From contig JBHIDJ010000017.1 in assembly GCA_046760105.1 (NCBI GenBank), positions 1 to 37,152 of the forward strand: a DNA stretch of 37,152 nt, given 5' to 3'. The translations under genes were made by a program, and so were the position numbers. Position 1 is the first letter of the stretch, and every line of letters starts with the position of its first letter. The notes beneath the pieces were generated by a model, which worked only from the letters and a program-made list of their open reading frames with translations, did not search any database and had not been told where the DNA came from. This document shows positions 23,208-32,216 of the stretch, piece after piece. This DNA is from JBHIDJ01 sp046760105 (GTDB lineage Bacteria; Pseudomonadota; Gammaproteobacteria; Acidiferrobacterales; SPGG2).

Positions 23208-24485
23208 GTGGACAGCCTCGCCTTTATTGTCATCGCGACCTGTATCCTGGGTTTTGGATTAGTCTCGGGACGCGTGCAGAAAAGCGTCATTACGCCACCC
23301 ATGGTGTTCGTCTTGTTCGGGCTCCTGGTGAGTCCGCGTGTGTTCGGTTGGGTGGACTTCGATCTCGATAGCCGCTTAATCCACATCTTGGCTGAGCTTA
23401 CCCTCGTGCTGGTGCTATTCACCGATGCTTCACGCATCGATCTGCGCCTCTTGCGTAAGCAACACGATCTACCCATACGTTTGCTTCTAATAGGATTGCC
23501 CCTAACCGTTGTCGCTGGCGCACTCATTGCCTCTCTCGTGTTCGATGTGTTGACGTTTTGGGAAGCAGCGGTGTTGGCGGCCATTCTAGCCCCCACCGAC
23601 GCGGCCTTAGGCCAGGCCGTCGTGAGCAGCCCGCGGGTCCCGGTGCGCATCCGCCAGACACTCAACGTCGAAAGCGGGTTGAATGACGGGATCGCCCTAC
23701 CGGTCATCTTGATTCTGTTATCAGTCGCTGGCGCCGCCGAGCACAGCGGTAGCGCGAGTTTCTGGCTGCGATTTACCGCACAACAGGTGATCCTAGGACC
23801 GTTAGTCGGTATTGCCGTTGCTTATGTGGGCGGCAAACTGATCGAGCGAGCCGCGCGCAGCGGCTGGATCAATCACACGTTCCAAGATCTATCGGCCCTT
23901 GGGCTTTCATTGCTTGCGTTCGCCGGCGCTGAGTTTATCGGCGGTAACGGATTTATTGCCGCGTTTTGTGCTGGTCTTACCCTGGGCAACTGCTCACGCG
24001 CCCTGTGCACATGCCTCTACGAGTTCGCCGAGGCTGAAGGGCAGTTATTGACGCTACTTATCTTTATGGTATTCGGGGGGGCGATGTTGCCGTTGGTGAT
24101 CGATCATGTGAGTGGATCCACAGTGCTGTACGGTCTTTTGAGTCTAACCGCGATAAGGATGATCCCCGTGGCAGTCGGCCTCGTCGGTGCACACTTGCGA
24201 TGGGAGACAGTGGTGTTCCTGGGCTGGTTCGGACCGCGTGGCATCGCTTCAATACTCTTTGCCTTATTGGTCGTGGAAGAATCGGAGTTGCTAGGACGCG
24301 AAACTATTCTCGTTATCGTGATGACCACGGTCGTCCTCAGCGTGTTCGCCCACGGGCTGACCGCCTACCCGGGCGCCAACTGGTATGCCGCCAGGTTCGC
24401 CGAGCGCAAACGCAAGCGCGATGTGCCAGAGCATCAAACCGTGAGCGAGATGCCGGTGCGTCTGCCTGAGTCGGGTTCAAAGTAA
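23208..24485 (+). CDS. Cation:proton antiporter (CPA1/NhaP family)
   Basis: A 425-residue membrane protein with about 12 helices that exchanges Na+ or K+ for H+. CPA1 landmarks are ELTLVLVLFTDASRIDL, the ion-site APTDAALGQAVV, NVESGLNDGIALP and FGPRGIASILFALLVVEE. A hydrophilic tail of about 35 residues follows the last helix. It starts with GTG and has no obvious Shine-Dalgarno, so the start is less sure. It is convergent with cobB (no gap), and ion specificity cannot be inferred. Confidence 0.88.
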   Translation: MDSLAFIVIATCILGFGLVSGRVQKSVITPPMVFVLFGLLVSPRVFGWVDFDLDSRLIHILAELTLVLVLFTDASRIDLRLLRKQHDLPIRLLLIGLPLTVVAGALIASLVFDVLTFWEAAVLAAILAPTDAALGQAVVSSPRVPVRIRQTLNVESGLNDGIALPVILILLSVAGAAEHSGSASFWLRFTAQQVILGPLVGIAVAYVGGKLIERAARSGWINHTFQDLSALGLSLLAFAGAEFIGGNGFIAAFCAGLTLGNCSRALCTCLYEFAEAEGQLLTLLIFMVFGGAMLPLVIDHVSGSTVLYGLLSLTAIRMIPVAVGLVGAHLRWETVVFLGWFGPRGIASILFALLVVEESELLGRETILVIVMTTVVLSVFAHGLTAYPGANWYAARFAERKRKRDVPEHQTVSEMPVRLPESGSK

Positions 24486-25220
24486 TCAGCGCTGGTGGGC
24501 TTGCGCCACGAGTTGTGGCAAGAGCTCACCGGCCGGTCCGAACAGGTTGACGTCGGCATGGGTCGACAACGGCGTGCGTTCGGGATTGATTTCGACCACC
24601 CGCGCACCGTTTTGCTGGGCCATGAAAGGGAGGCTCGCGGCTGGCTGGATCAAGGCCGAGGTACCGATCACGAGGAACACCTGCGCGTTCACCGTCGTCT
24701 CGCCAGCCGCCCGTAACACATCGCTTGAAAGTGCTTCGCCGAACCATACCACCGCCGGGCGCAGCAGCGCCCCGCACGCACAGTGTGGCGGCAGCTCTGG
24801 CAGTGGCACATCCGTGTTCTGGCTTTCCCGGCCACATCGGGTGCAACGCACCCACCACAGATCGCCATGGAGCTTGAGTGTGCGGTGCGAACCGGCGCGG
24901 TCGTGCAGTCCATCGACGTTTTGGGTAATTAAAGTAAAGTCCGGTACGGTGTGCTCGAGCTGCGCTAGTGCATAGTGCCCAGCGTTAGGTTCGGCTTCGG
25001 CTACACGTGAGCGTCGCCAGTCGTACCATTCCCAAACCAGTTGGGGGTTTCGGGCGAAGGCTTCCGGCGTGGCGAGATGTTCCGGTCGATGCTGCCGCCA
25101 TAGACCGCCGGGACCGCGAAACACGGGTACCCCGCTCTCGGCCGAGATGCCGGCACCGGTCAGTACCGCAACGCGATCCGCTTCGTCCAGCCAACGGTTC
25201 ACGGTTTCGATATCGGACAT
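24486..25220 (-). CDS. cobB: NAD-dependent protein deacylase (sirtuin CobB)
   Basis: A 244-residue class III sirtuin that removes acyl groups from lysines using NAD+. Visible features are the NAD loop TGAGISAESGVPVFRG, ITQNVDG, catalytic H118 (LKLHGD), and zinc cysteines C126/C129 (CTRC) and C147/C149 (CAC, tighter than the usual CxxC). Y66-x-x-R69 (WYDWRR) is the acyl-pocket pair of SIRT5-like enzymes that accept succinyl or malonyl groups. It may start at GTG 25229; ATG 25220 is used. The nearby acs encodes the classic CobB substrate. Confidence 0.93.
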   Translation of the reverse strand: MSDIETVNRWLDEADRVAVLTGAGISAESGVPVFRGPGGLWRQHRPEHLATPEAFARNPQLVWEWYDWRRSRVAEAEPNAGHYALAQLEHTVPDFTLITQNVDGLHDRAGSHRTLKLHGDLWWVRCTRCGRESQNTDVPLPELPPHCACGALLRPAVVWFGEALSSDVLRAAGETTVNAQVFLVIGTSALIQPAASLPFMAQQNGARVVEINPERTPLSTHADVNLFGPAGELLPQLVAQAHQR

Positions 25221-25353
25221 ACCATTCACACAGAAACTTATTCGCAGGCTCTACGATTTTATAGTTGTGCAGATAGTACAAGCTGTTTTCCAAAGCACAA
25301 GCGTCGCCCCGCAGCGCTACGGTTGTTCGGACAACAGGCTATAATAAGGCGTC

Positions 25354-25974
25354 ATGCGCTTCGCTTTCTTCGCAGCAATAACGATCCTAGGTTTTGCGGC
25401 CGGTCTCGGCGGCGGTTATCTGTGGCAGCAATATGCCAACCCTGACGTACAGCTGCAGCGTGCAACCCAGCTCGGTGACGCTGCACAGCCGCTCCCAGAT
25501 TTCCAGTTGCAGGATCAGGACCGCCGTCCCTTTACGCAGGCGCAATTTCGCGGGCGTTGGACATTGGTTTTCTTTGGTTATACCCACTGTCCTGATATCT
25601 GCCCGTTGACCCTAACGGAAGTGAAGGGTCTGTATAAAAGGTTGGCGGAGACACCCTACCAGAAGGACACACAGATTGTATTTGTTTCCGTTGACCCGAA
25701 GCGCGACACCCCAGAGTTTCTTAAGCGTTACGTACAACACTTCCACTCAAGTTTTATGGGTGTAACAGGAAGCCAGGAGCAATTAAACCGACTGACGCGC
25801 GCGCTGGGGATCGTGTATCGGTACCGGGGAGAAGGAGACGACTACTTGGTCGATCATTCTTCATCGATGTTGCTCGTAGATCCGGAGGTGCGACTTTACG
25901 CAACATTCTCGGCTCCACACGAGGCGAAGGTCCTCGCCCACGACTACATTGCGATCCGTGATATTGCTTCGTAA
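25354..25974 (+). CDS. SCO1/SenC family copper protein
   Basis: A 206-residue membrane-anchored thioredoxin-fold protein. One N-terminal helix (about 3-23) is followed by the SCO domain with copper ligands C79 and C83 (THCPDICPLT) and H168 (YLVDHSSSM). It assists CuA assembly in cytochrome oxidase. A PCu(A)C chaperone is encoded at 16042. The start is an ATG with no strong ribosome-binding site seen. It is divergent from cobB and convergent with the M20 peptidase. Confidence 0.92.
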   Translation: MRFAFFAAITILGFAAGLGGGYLWQQYANPDVQLQRATQLGDAAQPLPDFQLQDQDRRPFTQAQFRGRWTLVFFGYTHCPDICPLTLTEVKGLYKRLAETPYQKDTQIVFVSVDPKRDTPEFLKRYVQHFHSSFMGVTGSQEQLNRLTRALGIVYRYRGEGDDYLVDHSSSMLLVDPEVRLYATFSAPHEAKVLAHDYIAIRDIAS

Positions 25975-27408
25975 TCACACGCCTCGTGTTACGCGCTGCT
26001 GTTCTGTTCGGTGGTGATCAGCGATCACCTGGGCGACACAGCAGGTGAGTTTTTTCGCGGTGGGAATATCCAAGAATTCGTTGGGCCCGTGGGCGTTCGA
26101 GTGTGGTCCGAGTACGCCCGTGATCAGGAATTGGGCATCTGGAAACTGTTCCCCCAGCATTGCCATGAATGGGATCGTGCCCCCTTCCCCCATGTAGGCA
26201 GCCGACGGACCAAAGTAGGTCTTGGACGCATCGTCGACCGCCTGAGACAGCCATGGGCTTACATCGGGTGCGTTCCAGCCGGTGCCTCCTGACTCTGGTT
26301 CGAACCGAACCTTTACGCCGTAAGGTGGATCGCTCTCCAGGATCTCTTTTAATCTGCCGGTCGCCACTTCCGCGTCACAGGTCGGAGGGAGGCGCAATGA
26401 AATCTTAGCCGCTGTCATGGGACGCAACACATTCCCGGCATCCGTCAAGGGTGGCAATCCGTCTGCACCTGTGATCTCGAGAGTGGGTCGCCACGTGCGG
26501 TTCAGTATCAACTCCGACAGCTCCTTCGATGTCGGGTGCGCGGTATCGACAAATGGAAACTTGGTGTAGACCTCATCACCTAGCACCTCTGCTGCTTTTG
26601 CCGCCTGCTCTGTGCGCTGTGGAGGAATCTCGACGTGGAACTCGCGAGGGATCACCTCTCCTGAGGACTCGTTATCGAGACGGCTTAATAGTTGTCGCAA
26701 GACGCGGAAGCTAGAGGGCACGATGCCGCCGGCGTCGCCGGAATGGACGCCTTCGGTCAGTACGTTAACGACCAAGTTACCACCTGCGAGGCCGCGTAAG
26801 GATGTCGTGCACCAGAGCTGGTCGTAGTTACCGCAGCCTGAGTCCAGACATATCACCAGATTCGGGTTACCGATACGATCGCTCAGCGCATCCATGTAAA
26901 AGGGTAAGTCATAGCTGCCGCTCTCTTCACAGGCCTCGATAATGACAACCAAGCGAGCATGTGGAATGCCTTGCCCCTTAAGCGCACGAATAGCGGTGAG
27001 TGATGCGAATGCCGCGTAACCATCATCGGCGCCGCCGCGCCCATACAATCTTTGGTCTGCAATCACTGGATTCCACGGCCCGAAACCATCGCGCCAACCT
27101 GTCATTTCCGGTTGTTTGTCGAGGTGGCCGTAAAGCAATACGCATTCGTCAGAGTTACCAGGGATCTCCATGAAGATAAGCGGGGTACGGCCTTCAAGAC
27201 GTACGACTTCGACCGTCATGCTGCCGATCGATTGGCGTCGACACCAGCTTTCAATGAGTGCCACTGCATCGTCCATGAAACCGTGTTCCTTCCACTGCGG
27301 GTCAAACATCGGCGATTTGTTTGGAATTCGGACATACTCGACGAGTTCGGGTACGATCGAATCATCCCACACTTGTTCTACGAACTTGCGGGTTGCATTT
27401 GGATCCAT
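25975..27408 (-). CDS. M20 family metallopeptidase
   Basis: A 477-residue cytosolic dizinc peptidase of the M20 family (dipeptidase/carnosinase-like). Metal and catalytic motifs are LLYGHLDKQPE, GRGGADDGYAA, IIEACEESGS, CLDSG and the C-terminal GPHSNAHGPNEFLD. The dimerisation (lid) domain lies between about 205 and 370. M20 proteins of this length cleave dipeptides or remove C-terminal residues; the exact substrate is unknown. The stop overlaps the end of the SCO gene region, leaving no space between the convergent genes. Confidence 0.9.
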   Translation of the reverse strand: MDPNATRKFVEQVWDDSIVPELVEYVRIPNKSPMFDPQWKEHGFMDDAVALIESWCRRQSIGSMTVEVVRLEGRTPLIFMEIPGNSDECVLLYGHLDKQPEMTGWRDGFGPWNPVIADQRLYGRGGADDGYAAFASLTAIRALKGQGIPHARLVVIIEACEESGSYDLPFYMDALSDRIGNPNLVICLDSGCGNYDQLWCTTSLRGLAGGNLVVNVLTEGVHSGDAGGIVPSSFRVLRQLLSRLDNESSGEVIPREFHVEIPPQRTEQAAKAAEVLGDEVYTKFPFVDTAHPTSKELSELILNRTWRPTLEITGADGLPPLTDAGNVLRPMTAAKISLRLPPTCDAEVATGRLKEILESDPPYGVKVRFEPESGGTGWNAPDVSPWLSQAVDDASKTYFGPSAAYMGEGGTIPFMAMLGEQFPDAQFLITGVLGPHSNAHGPNEFLDIPTAKKLTCCVAQVIADHHRTEQQRVTRGV

Positions 27409-27515
27409 GGCGTGATTTCCATTAGCTTAGTTCGAAAGACTCGAGTGTAATAAGTTGCGATACAACTGCAATCCCCTCCCTAGCCCTCCCCAAAGGAGCG
27501 AATTGCCCCCCCAAA

Positions 27516-27536
27516 CCCTCCCCGACTGGGGGAGGG
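27516..27536. repeat. C-rich palindromic intergenic repeat
   Basis: CCCTCCCC (27516-27523) pairs with GGGGAGGG (27529-27536) around GACTG. It is embedded in a longer stretch of CCCTCCC and GGGGTGG-like blocks (27474-27552). C-rich dispersed palindromes of this kind are common in proteobacterial intergenic DNA. It may form a terminator-like hairpin between the divergent M20 and THEP1 genes. Confidence 0.6.
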
Positions 27537-27600
27537 ACAGGGTGGGGGTGGCTCGGCTTGATTAAAGGGGCAAAACCCCAAGAATCAGACTGCAAAGACA

Positions 27601-28134
27601 GTGATATCTCGCTCTCAGCACGTACTCCTGCTAACCGGTGCGCCGGGTGTGGGTAAGACAACCGTTATCCGTCGTGTGGCAGACTCCCTAGCAGGGCGAC
27701 GGCTCGCTGGTTTTTATACGGAAGAGATTCGCGCTGACGGATCACGGCAGGGGTTTCGTCTAACGACCTTTGATGGTCGAGAGATCGTCATGGCTCATGT
27801 CGATCTCCCGAAACACGACCGACTGGGAAAGTATGGCGTTGACGTTGCCGCGATCGACAATATCGTGGAAAAGGCCTTGAGATTGGACGAGGAACCTGAC
27901 ATCTACCTCATAGACGAAATCGGAAAGATGGAGTGTCTGTCCGAGCGATTTGTGAGGGCGGTGCGCCAGATCCTGGATTACAAGAAACCCGTCGTGGCGA
28001 CTGTTTCCCAGCAAGGAGCAGGCCTCATCGCCGCTGTTAAGCGACGGCAAGATACCGAGCTTTGGGAAGTGACACGCGCGAATCGCGACGAACTGGCAGC
28101 AGCCATCGTCGCCTGGCTTGGTTTTGGACGTTGA
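27601..28134 (+). CDS. Nucleoside-triphosphatase THEP1-like
   Basis: A 177-residue P-loop NTPase of the THEP1 family. Walker A is TGAPGVGKTT (12-21), GFYTEEIRADGSRQGF follows, and Walker B is IYLIDEIGKMECLS. Family members hydrolyse NTPs in archaea, bacteria and animals; the cellular role is unclear. The start codon is GTG with a weak AAAGA upstream. It stands alone, convergent with the FMN reductase gene. Confidence 0.87.
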   Translation: MISRSQHVLLLTGAPGVGKTTVIRRVADSLAGRRLAGFYTEEIRADGSRQGFRLTTFDGREIVMAHVDLPKHDRLGKYGVDVAAIDNIVEKALRLDEEPDIYLIDEIGKMECLSERFVRAVRQILDYKKPVVATVSQQGAGLIAAVKRRQDTELWEVTRANRDELAAAIVAWLGFGR

Positions 28135-28199
28135 GTCAGCTAGGTCGCGGATCTCACGCCGCCTCGTTTCTCCAGTGCGTCGTCAATCCTTGACCCCGA

Positions 28200-28751
28200 T
28201 TAGCTCGCGACAAACGCGGCGAAGCCGGTCATGTACGCCGTGAGGCGTTCTCTTATATCGTCCTCGACAAGGTTCCCGGACGCATCGAAAACTTTGGAGG
28301 CGTTGCCCACATAGAGCTGACTGCCAAACCAGGGCCGCATCCCGAGGGCCCTGAATACTGGGAGCCACGCTGTCTGGGCCAGGCGCGTACCCAACGCCCC
28401 CGGTGTTGTACCTATAATACCCACCGATCGATCGCGAAACACGCGCCGGATATCGGTGGGTGGCCGCGTGAGCCAGTCGATTGCATTCTTAAGGACGCCC
28501 GGCAAGGAGTTGTTGTACTCGGGTGTCACCAACAGCAGTCCGCCCGCGTTGGCTATGCGATCTTTGAGCTCGGTGACAGGCCCAGGAATACCTTGGCTGG
28601 CTTCAAGATCACCGTTATACAATGGGATATCTTTTATCGACGCAATCTCCAGCACGCATCCTTGAGGCACCACGTCGGCCGCCGCACGGAGCAACGCTGC
28701 ATTGTAAGAACCGTTCCTCACACTACCCGCAATGCCGATTATGGTTGTCAT
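28200..28751 (-). CDS. NAD(P)H-dependent FMN reductase (ChrR/YieF-like)
   Basis: A 183-residue flavodoxin-fold reductase. IAGSVRNGSYNAALLRAA is the FMN phosphate loop, and TPEYNNSLPGVLKNAIDW is the family signature for the flavin and dimer interface. Such enzymes reduce quinones, chromate or azo compounds with NAD(P)H, probably as protection from redox cycling. GGAGATAAAGG precedes the ATG. It is convergent with the THEP1 gene. Confidence 0.9.
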   Translation of the reverse strand: MTTIIGIAGSVRNGSYNAALLRAAADVVPQGCVLEIASIKDIPLYNGDLEASQGIPGPVTELKDRIANAGGLLLVTPEYNNSLPGVLKNAIDWLTRPPTDIRRVFRDRSVGIIGTTPGALGTRLAQTAWLPVFRALGMRPWFGSQLYVGNASKVFDASGNLVEDDIRERLTAYMTGFAAFVAS

Positions 28752-29062
28752 CCTTTATCTCCAAATTGGGACTGACCATTGATTCTGAGCAGACCGGTTT
28801 GTTGAGACCTCAAAGTCGAGTGTAGCGAGTCCGTTATGGGCAGCAAAGTGTCGCCAAGGGGCACGCGTGCTTTACTGCGAAGAGTGAGGATTCGTTTCAA
28901 CTATAGGGCGCGACAGCTTAAGATGAAAACGTATGTCTCATCTAGGAGTGGCCGGCCGCATGATGCAGCAATACCATTCGCGCCACGAATCAGGCGCCGA
29001 AAAAAGCGCGAGTTGTTTTCAGGGTCTCTTGAAGGACCGCGCTCGGGTAAGAGGCTAAGGGG
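28752..29062. other. Intergenic region with no supported gene
   Basis: A 76-codon plus-strand frame at 28836-29066 encodes an arginine-rich sequence without family or ribosome-binding site and is judged spurious. No terminator or RNA gene is seen. Confidence 0.4.
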
Positions 29063-29299
29063 TTAGTTAGCTGCTCGCCTTGCGCCCTTCACGGAGCGAG
29101 CCTTAGTTCGGGGTCGACGCTTATTCTTGCGCTTGCTGTGATGGAGGTAGCTCACCGATGTGCGCGAGGACGCGGCGGCGTGGGATAAATCATCACCGAA
29201 TTGATTGGCTTCGCGGATAAACTTGCCGATGGCCAGAGCTACTAGGAACCCGACGGCAAACCACCCCACGATGAAAAGCGCAATTTGTTCAATATCCAT
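29063..29299 (-). CDS. Small single-TM protein with a basic tail
   Basis: 78 residues from ATG 29299, fixed by a strong GGAGGA six bases upstream. One transmembrane helix (about 7-26, ALFIVGWFAVGFLVALAIG) is followed by a short acidic linker and a very basic C-terminal tail (HHSKRKNKRRPRTKARSVKG). The tail would lie in the cytosol if the N-terminus faces out, and could contact nucleic acid or lipid head groups. No family is recognised. Confidence 0.6.
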   Translation of the reverse strand: MDIEQIALFIVGWFAVGFLVALAIGKFIREANQFGDDLSHAAASSRTSVSYLHHSKRKNKRRPRTKARSVKGARRAAN

Positions 29300-29872
29300 C
29301 GGAGTCCTCCGTGCGTACTGCGTTCCCTGTAATAAGAGAGTGCTATTACTACGAGAATGGTCCAAATTACTCAAGACTGCAATTGTCGGTCGCGACGAAA
29401 GGTGCGTCCTGCCAGATAAATGGCAGAATTTGTTCACGTGTCAGTAAAAGACGCACTAGCACGCGCGGGGCAGCCATCCTCCGTAGGTTTAACTTGGTGC
29501 CTCGGACATCTATTGATTGCCGGCGTTACAAGGTCGTGGGTATCCGTAGAACGTCTCGGCGACAGCTTAGTTTGGAAGGGGTCAAACCCGTCATCGGCCT
29601 GGCTCGTCGAGTTATCCCAGGCGGTTGCGGTCTGGGTTGAGCTGCTGGGTGTTTCCTCGAGGGTGCAGATTAGATCAAGCAGCCGAATAAGTTGTCGCGA
29701 TACCAAGAATTCAGCAATCGCACGGCGGCGTACGTTGCGGCCAAGATGCCTTGCGAGCGCCTTATCACCGAGCACGTGGCGCGTGTCCGAGTGCTACCGA
29801 ACGTTGGCAGGATCCCAAGGATAGCGGTCGCTGGGAGCGGTTGTTACTGGGCCGGACGCCATGAGCGCGCGT
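29300..29872. other. Intergenic region with overlapping unsupported frames
   Basis: Two overlapping frames (29420-29824 plus, 29434-29775 minus) are open but neither shows a recognisable domain or good start. Their products are low in order and rich in Ser/Arg. A decayed gene is possible. No RNA gene or hairpin was identified. Confidence 0.35.
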
Positions 29873-30391
29873 TTATAGTCTTTCTGCCGGACGGTCGCCG
29901 ATCCAGTTTTTAAGCAGACCAAGTGTGCCGAGCGCCACAAACCAGATCAGCACCCACCCCGGCATGCTCAGTCCCAGAAAGGTCCAGATAACCTCTGCGC
30001 ACTCACCCGAACGGGTAAACACGATCTTAAGAACCTCGGTCAGCGGCAGTATCTCGAAGAGATACTCGAGGTCCGCCCCACAGTCCGGAACTTGACCCGC
30101 CGGCAGGTGCTGCAGCCAGACATGGCGCCCCGCAATACTCGCACCAACCAACGCCGTGATAGCGATAAGCACGGCATAGATTCGAGATCCAATGCGCCCG
30201 GCATTGTGCAATCCGGCGATCAGAAACACGATGCCTAAGGCGGACATACCCACACGCTGGAAGATACAGAGCGGACAGGGCTCGAGGTCCACGTAATGTT
30301 CCAGGTAATAGGCATAGCCTAAGAGCGCGGCACACAATAGAAACGCGCCGAGATTCAACCAACGCGCTGGCAATATACGGAGAAAGGTCAT
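29873..30391 (-). CDS. dsbB: Disulfide bond formation protein DsbB
   Basis: A 172-residue inner-membrane protein with four helices that reoxidises DsbA and passes electrons to quinone. Both redox pairs are present: C39/C42 (EPCPLCIFQRVGM) and C104/C131 (VPDCGADLEY, SGECAEV), at nearly the same positions as in the E. coli protein. The start at 30391 gives the usual short N-terminus; an upstream ATG at 30424 is possible. It is followed upstream by the DM13 gene on the same strand with a 50-base gap, so co-transcription is possible. Confidence 0.92.
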   Translation of the reverse strand: MTFLRILPARWLNLGAFLLCAALLGYAYYLEHYVDLEPCPLCIFQRVGMSALGIVFLIAGLHNAGRIGSRIYAVLIAITALVGASIAGRHVWLQHLPAGQVPDCGADLEYLFEILPLTEVLKIVFTRSGECAEVIWTFLGLSMPGWVLIWFVALGTLGLLKNWIGDRPAERL

Positions 30392-30440
30392 CGCACGTGT
30401 CGTAAAAACGTCACTCCTATGCACTCATGTAGACTGGCAT

Positions 30441-30932
30441 CTAGGCCTTTTTGAAATTCAACCTGGCTGGCGAAACCAAGACGCCGAATTGTTCGCACCA
30501 TATTACGACACTACCATAGCCGGTTAGTTTAACGCCTTGGGGTATGGCGTAGTTTTGACTACCCTTGAACGCCCGCAACCGGCCCAGGTCGACAAACATG
30601 CTGTTCTTCACGTCTGCGGCTGAGGTCACGTTGTCGCTAGGCACAAGATAAACATGGAACTTGGGTCCTGGGCCGACCACAAAGTCCTTCTCTAGATGAA
30701 CGACATCGTTGTAGACGATGACGCCACCGCGCCCATAATGGATCGGGTCAGATGGGTTCGCGTGGATGAAGGTCCCAGTCGCGACTACCTGTTTTTCATC
30801 CAGATCTTCTATCGTTTCGCTCGCAACGATGTCGGCGAGAAATATGTAAGGGTAAAAGAAAATACCCAAGGCAAAGCCCAAAACAACACCAAGGACACTG
30901 CCAATAACAAGCCCAATAATCAGTCTTTTCAT
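30441..30932 (-). CDS. Membrane-anchored DM13 domain protein
   Basis: 163 residues. An N-terminal helix (about 4-28, IIGLVIGSVLGVVLGFALGIFF) anchors a DM13 domain (about 50-160): GTFIHANPSDPIHYGRGGVIVYN, FHVYLVPSDNV, DLGRLRAFKGSQNYAIP and VVIWCEQFGVLVSPARL, including the conserved cysteine. DM13 domains are suggested to act in redox or electron transfer, often in secreted or membrane-bound proteins. It lies just upstream of dsbB on the same strand. Confidence 0.88.
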   Translation of the reverse strand: MKRLIIGLVIGSVLGVVLGFALGIFFYPYIFLADIVASETIEDLDEKQVVATGTFIHANPSDPIHYGRGGVIVYNDVVHLEKDFVVGPGPKFHVYLVPSDNVTSAADVKNSMFVDLGRLRAFKGSQNYAIPQGVKLTGYGSVVIWCEQFGVLVSPARLNFKKA

Positions 30933-31409
30933 GTGTGTGAACTTATGCTCTTAGGGGTTGTATGGTCCGAAAAATGAACATTCGCGTGGCGAACCCAATT
31001 TAGCATAAACCCAATTAATCCACATCATGATAGTCGTCTGACCGGGTCGCCCGGCAGTTGCTATATGGCCTTGCGGGTGTGGACCGACTCGACAGACGTG
31101 GGTGACCGAGGGTCGCGGTTCGAGATTACATTAGAGCTGTGACACCATCATATCGTTCGTGTCGCCGAGCCGGTCGACCAGTATATTCAGAAACTTCCTG
31201 TTAAAGCGTAACTGCAAGTTTTCTGAAGCCTGCAATAAAGAAGGGGCTTTAACTTTGAGCATACTCACGTCGGTTTTAGCGATGACACTGGCAACTCGGG
31301 GAACGCGTGTATGGGGGTGCTTTAACTTTCCGGCAAGGCTAGCCTCGTTTAGGAACAGCTTTTTGAAATGCCGACCGGGAACCGCAGCGTGAGGGCGGTC
31401 TTCAAGTAG
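30933..31409. other. Intergenic region with no supported gene
   Basis: Nothing convincing is seen in this 477-base stretch. A 77-codon frame (31159-31392) has no family match. A TTCGAGA sequence near 31119 recalls a tRNA T-loop but cannot fold into a T arm. Confidence 0.4.
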
Positions 31410-32216
31410 TCACGGCCAATTGGCCGGATGGCGCCCTGTTACGACTTGCTCTGCGGGGAAAACGGTCCTGTAGCTGCAGTAGCAACTGGCTACAAACACG
31501 GGCAAGACCAATGTGCCCCCGACGAACCAGATGAGATAGGTGGCGGTGCGTGAAACCGTGGACGTGAGCGTGCCTAGGATAAACGGCGCGAGTAATACTC
31601 CCATGATTACCAGCACCGCTACGATATGACGTCCAGCAGCTCGAAAGCTCTGGCTGAGCGCCGGCACTAAGGCTTGGTCCTGCAGGAATATCAGTGGTAT
31701 GGCGTAAACCAAGGACAGCGCGAGGCCCAAGTAAAGCACTAACGCCACAAGCCGCGTCACTAAAGCCGAGAACAATGTTACCGTATCCAGAGTCCAGAGA
31801 TTGCCTATCCAGGCGCCATCGCTGATCAAGTGCGCCAATATATTAATAAGGAGCACCACTGCCAGGGTGTAAATGCTGACCATTAACACGGTCATGACGT
31901 GCTTTTCGTGGGTGATTACGCGAACTAGCTCCTTCGGCGCCCGCGCGAGCGCCGCGAACTTCAAGGATGTCGGTAGCGCTATCTTTTGCCTGCTCAAATC
32001 GTGAACCGTCAATAGGGCACTCGCGGCCAATAGGGGTATGGTTAGCGCGATCAACAGGCGACCAAGTAAGGGAATGAGGGTGAGCAGAATAATGATAGCC
32101 ATGGCTGCCAGCGCCATACCCGAGAGCAGCCAGGGATTACGTTTAACCAGACGTCGGCCGCAATCGAGCCAGCGCGCACCCATTTTTGCTTGTTTACGTA
32201 GTTGAACCATGAGCAT
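31410..32216 (-). CDS. Multi-pass membrane protein (BPSS1780-like)
   Basis: A 268-residue protein with about six hydrophobic helices. The N-terminal pattern (WLDCGRRLVKRNPWLLSGM, LLTLIPLLGRLLIALTIPLLAASAL) resembles the BPSS1780 family of inner-membrane proteins of unknown function. The remainder has helix pairs at about 105-130, 145-175, 195-220 and 225-250. The start is the ATG at the 5' end; an internal ATG at codon 3 is equally possible. Confidence 0.65.
   Translation of the reverse strand: MLMVQLRKQAKMGARWLDCGRRLVKRNPWLLSGMALAAMAIIILLTLIPLLGRLLIALTIPLLAASALLTVHDLSRQKIALPTSLKFAALARAPKELVRVITHEKHVMTVLMVSIYTLAVVLLINILAHLISDGAWIGNLWTLDTVTLFSALVTRLVALVLYLGLALSLVYAIPLIFLQDQALVPALSQSFRAAGRHIVAVLVIMGVLLAPFILGTLTSTVSRTATYLIWFVGGTLVLPVFVASCYCSYRTVFPAEQVVTGRHPANWP

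Noticed and set aside
28836..29066. 76-codon arginine-rich frame
   Set aside because: No ribosome site, no family, and the composition resembles a non-coding frame.
29420..29824. Overlapping plus- and minus-strand frames of 134 and 113 codons
   Set aside because: Neither shows a family, a ribosome-binding site or a natural composition; they overlap on opposite strands and look like chance frames or a decayed gene.
31111..31130. A TTCGAGA sequence resembling a tRNA T-loop
   Set aside because: The flanking bases cannot pair into a T stem, and no acceptor or anticodon arm is found nearby.
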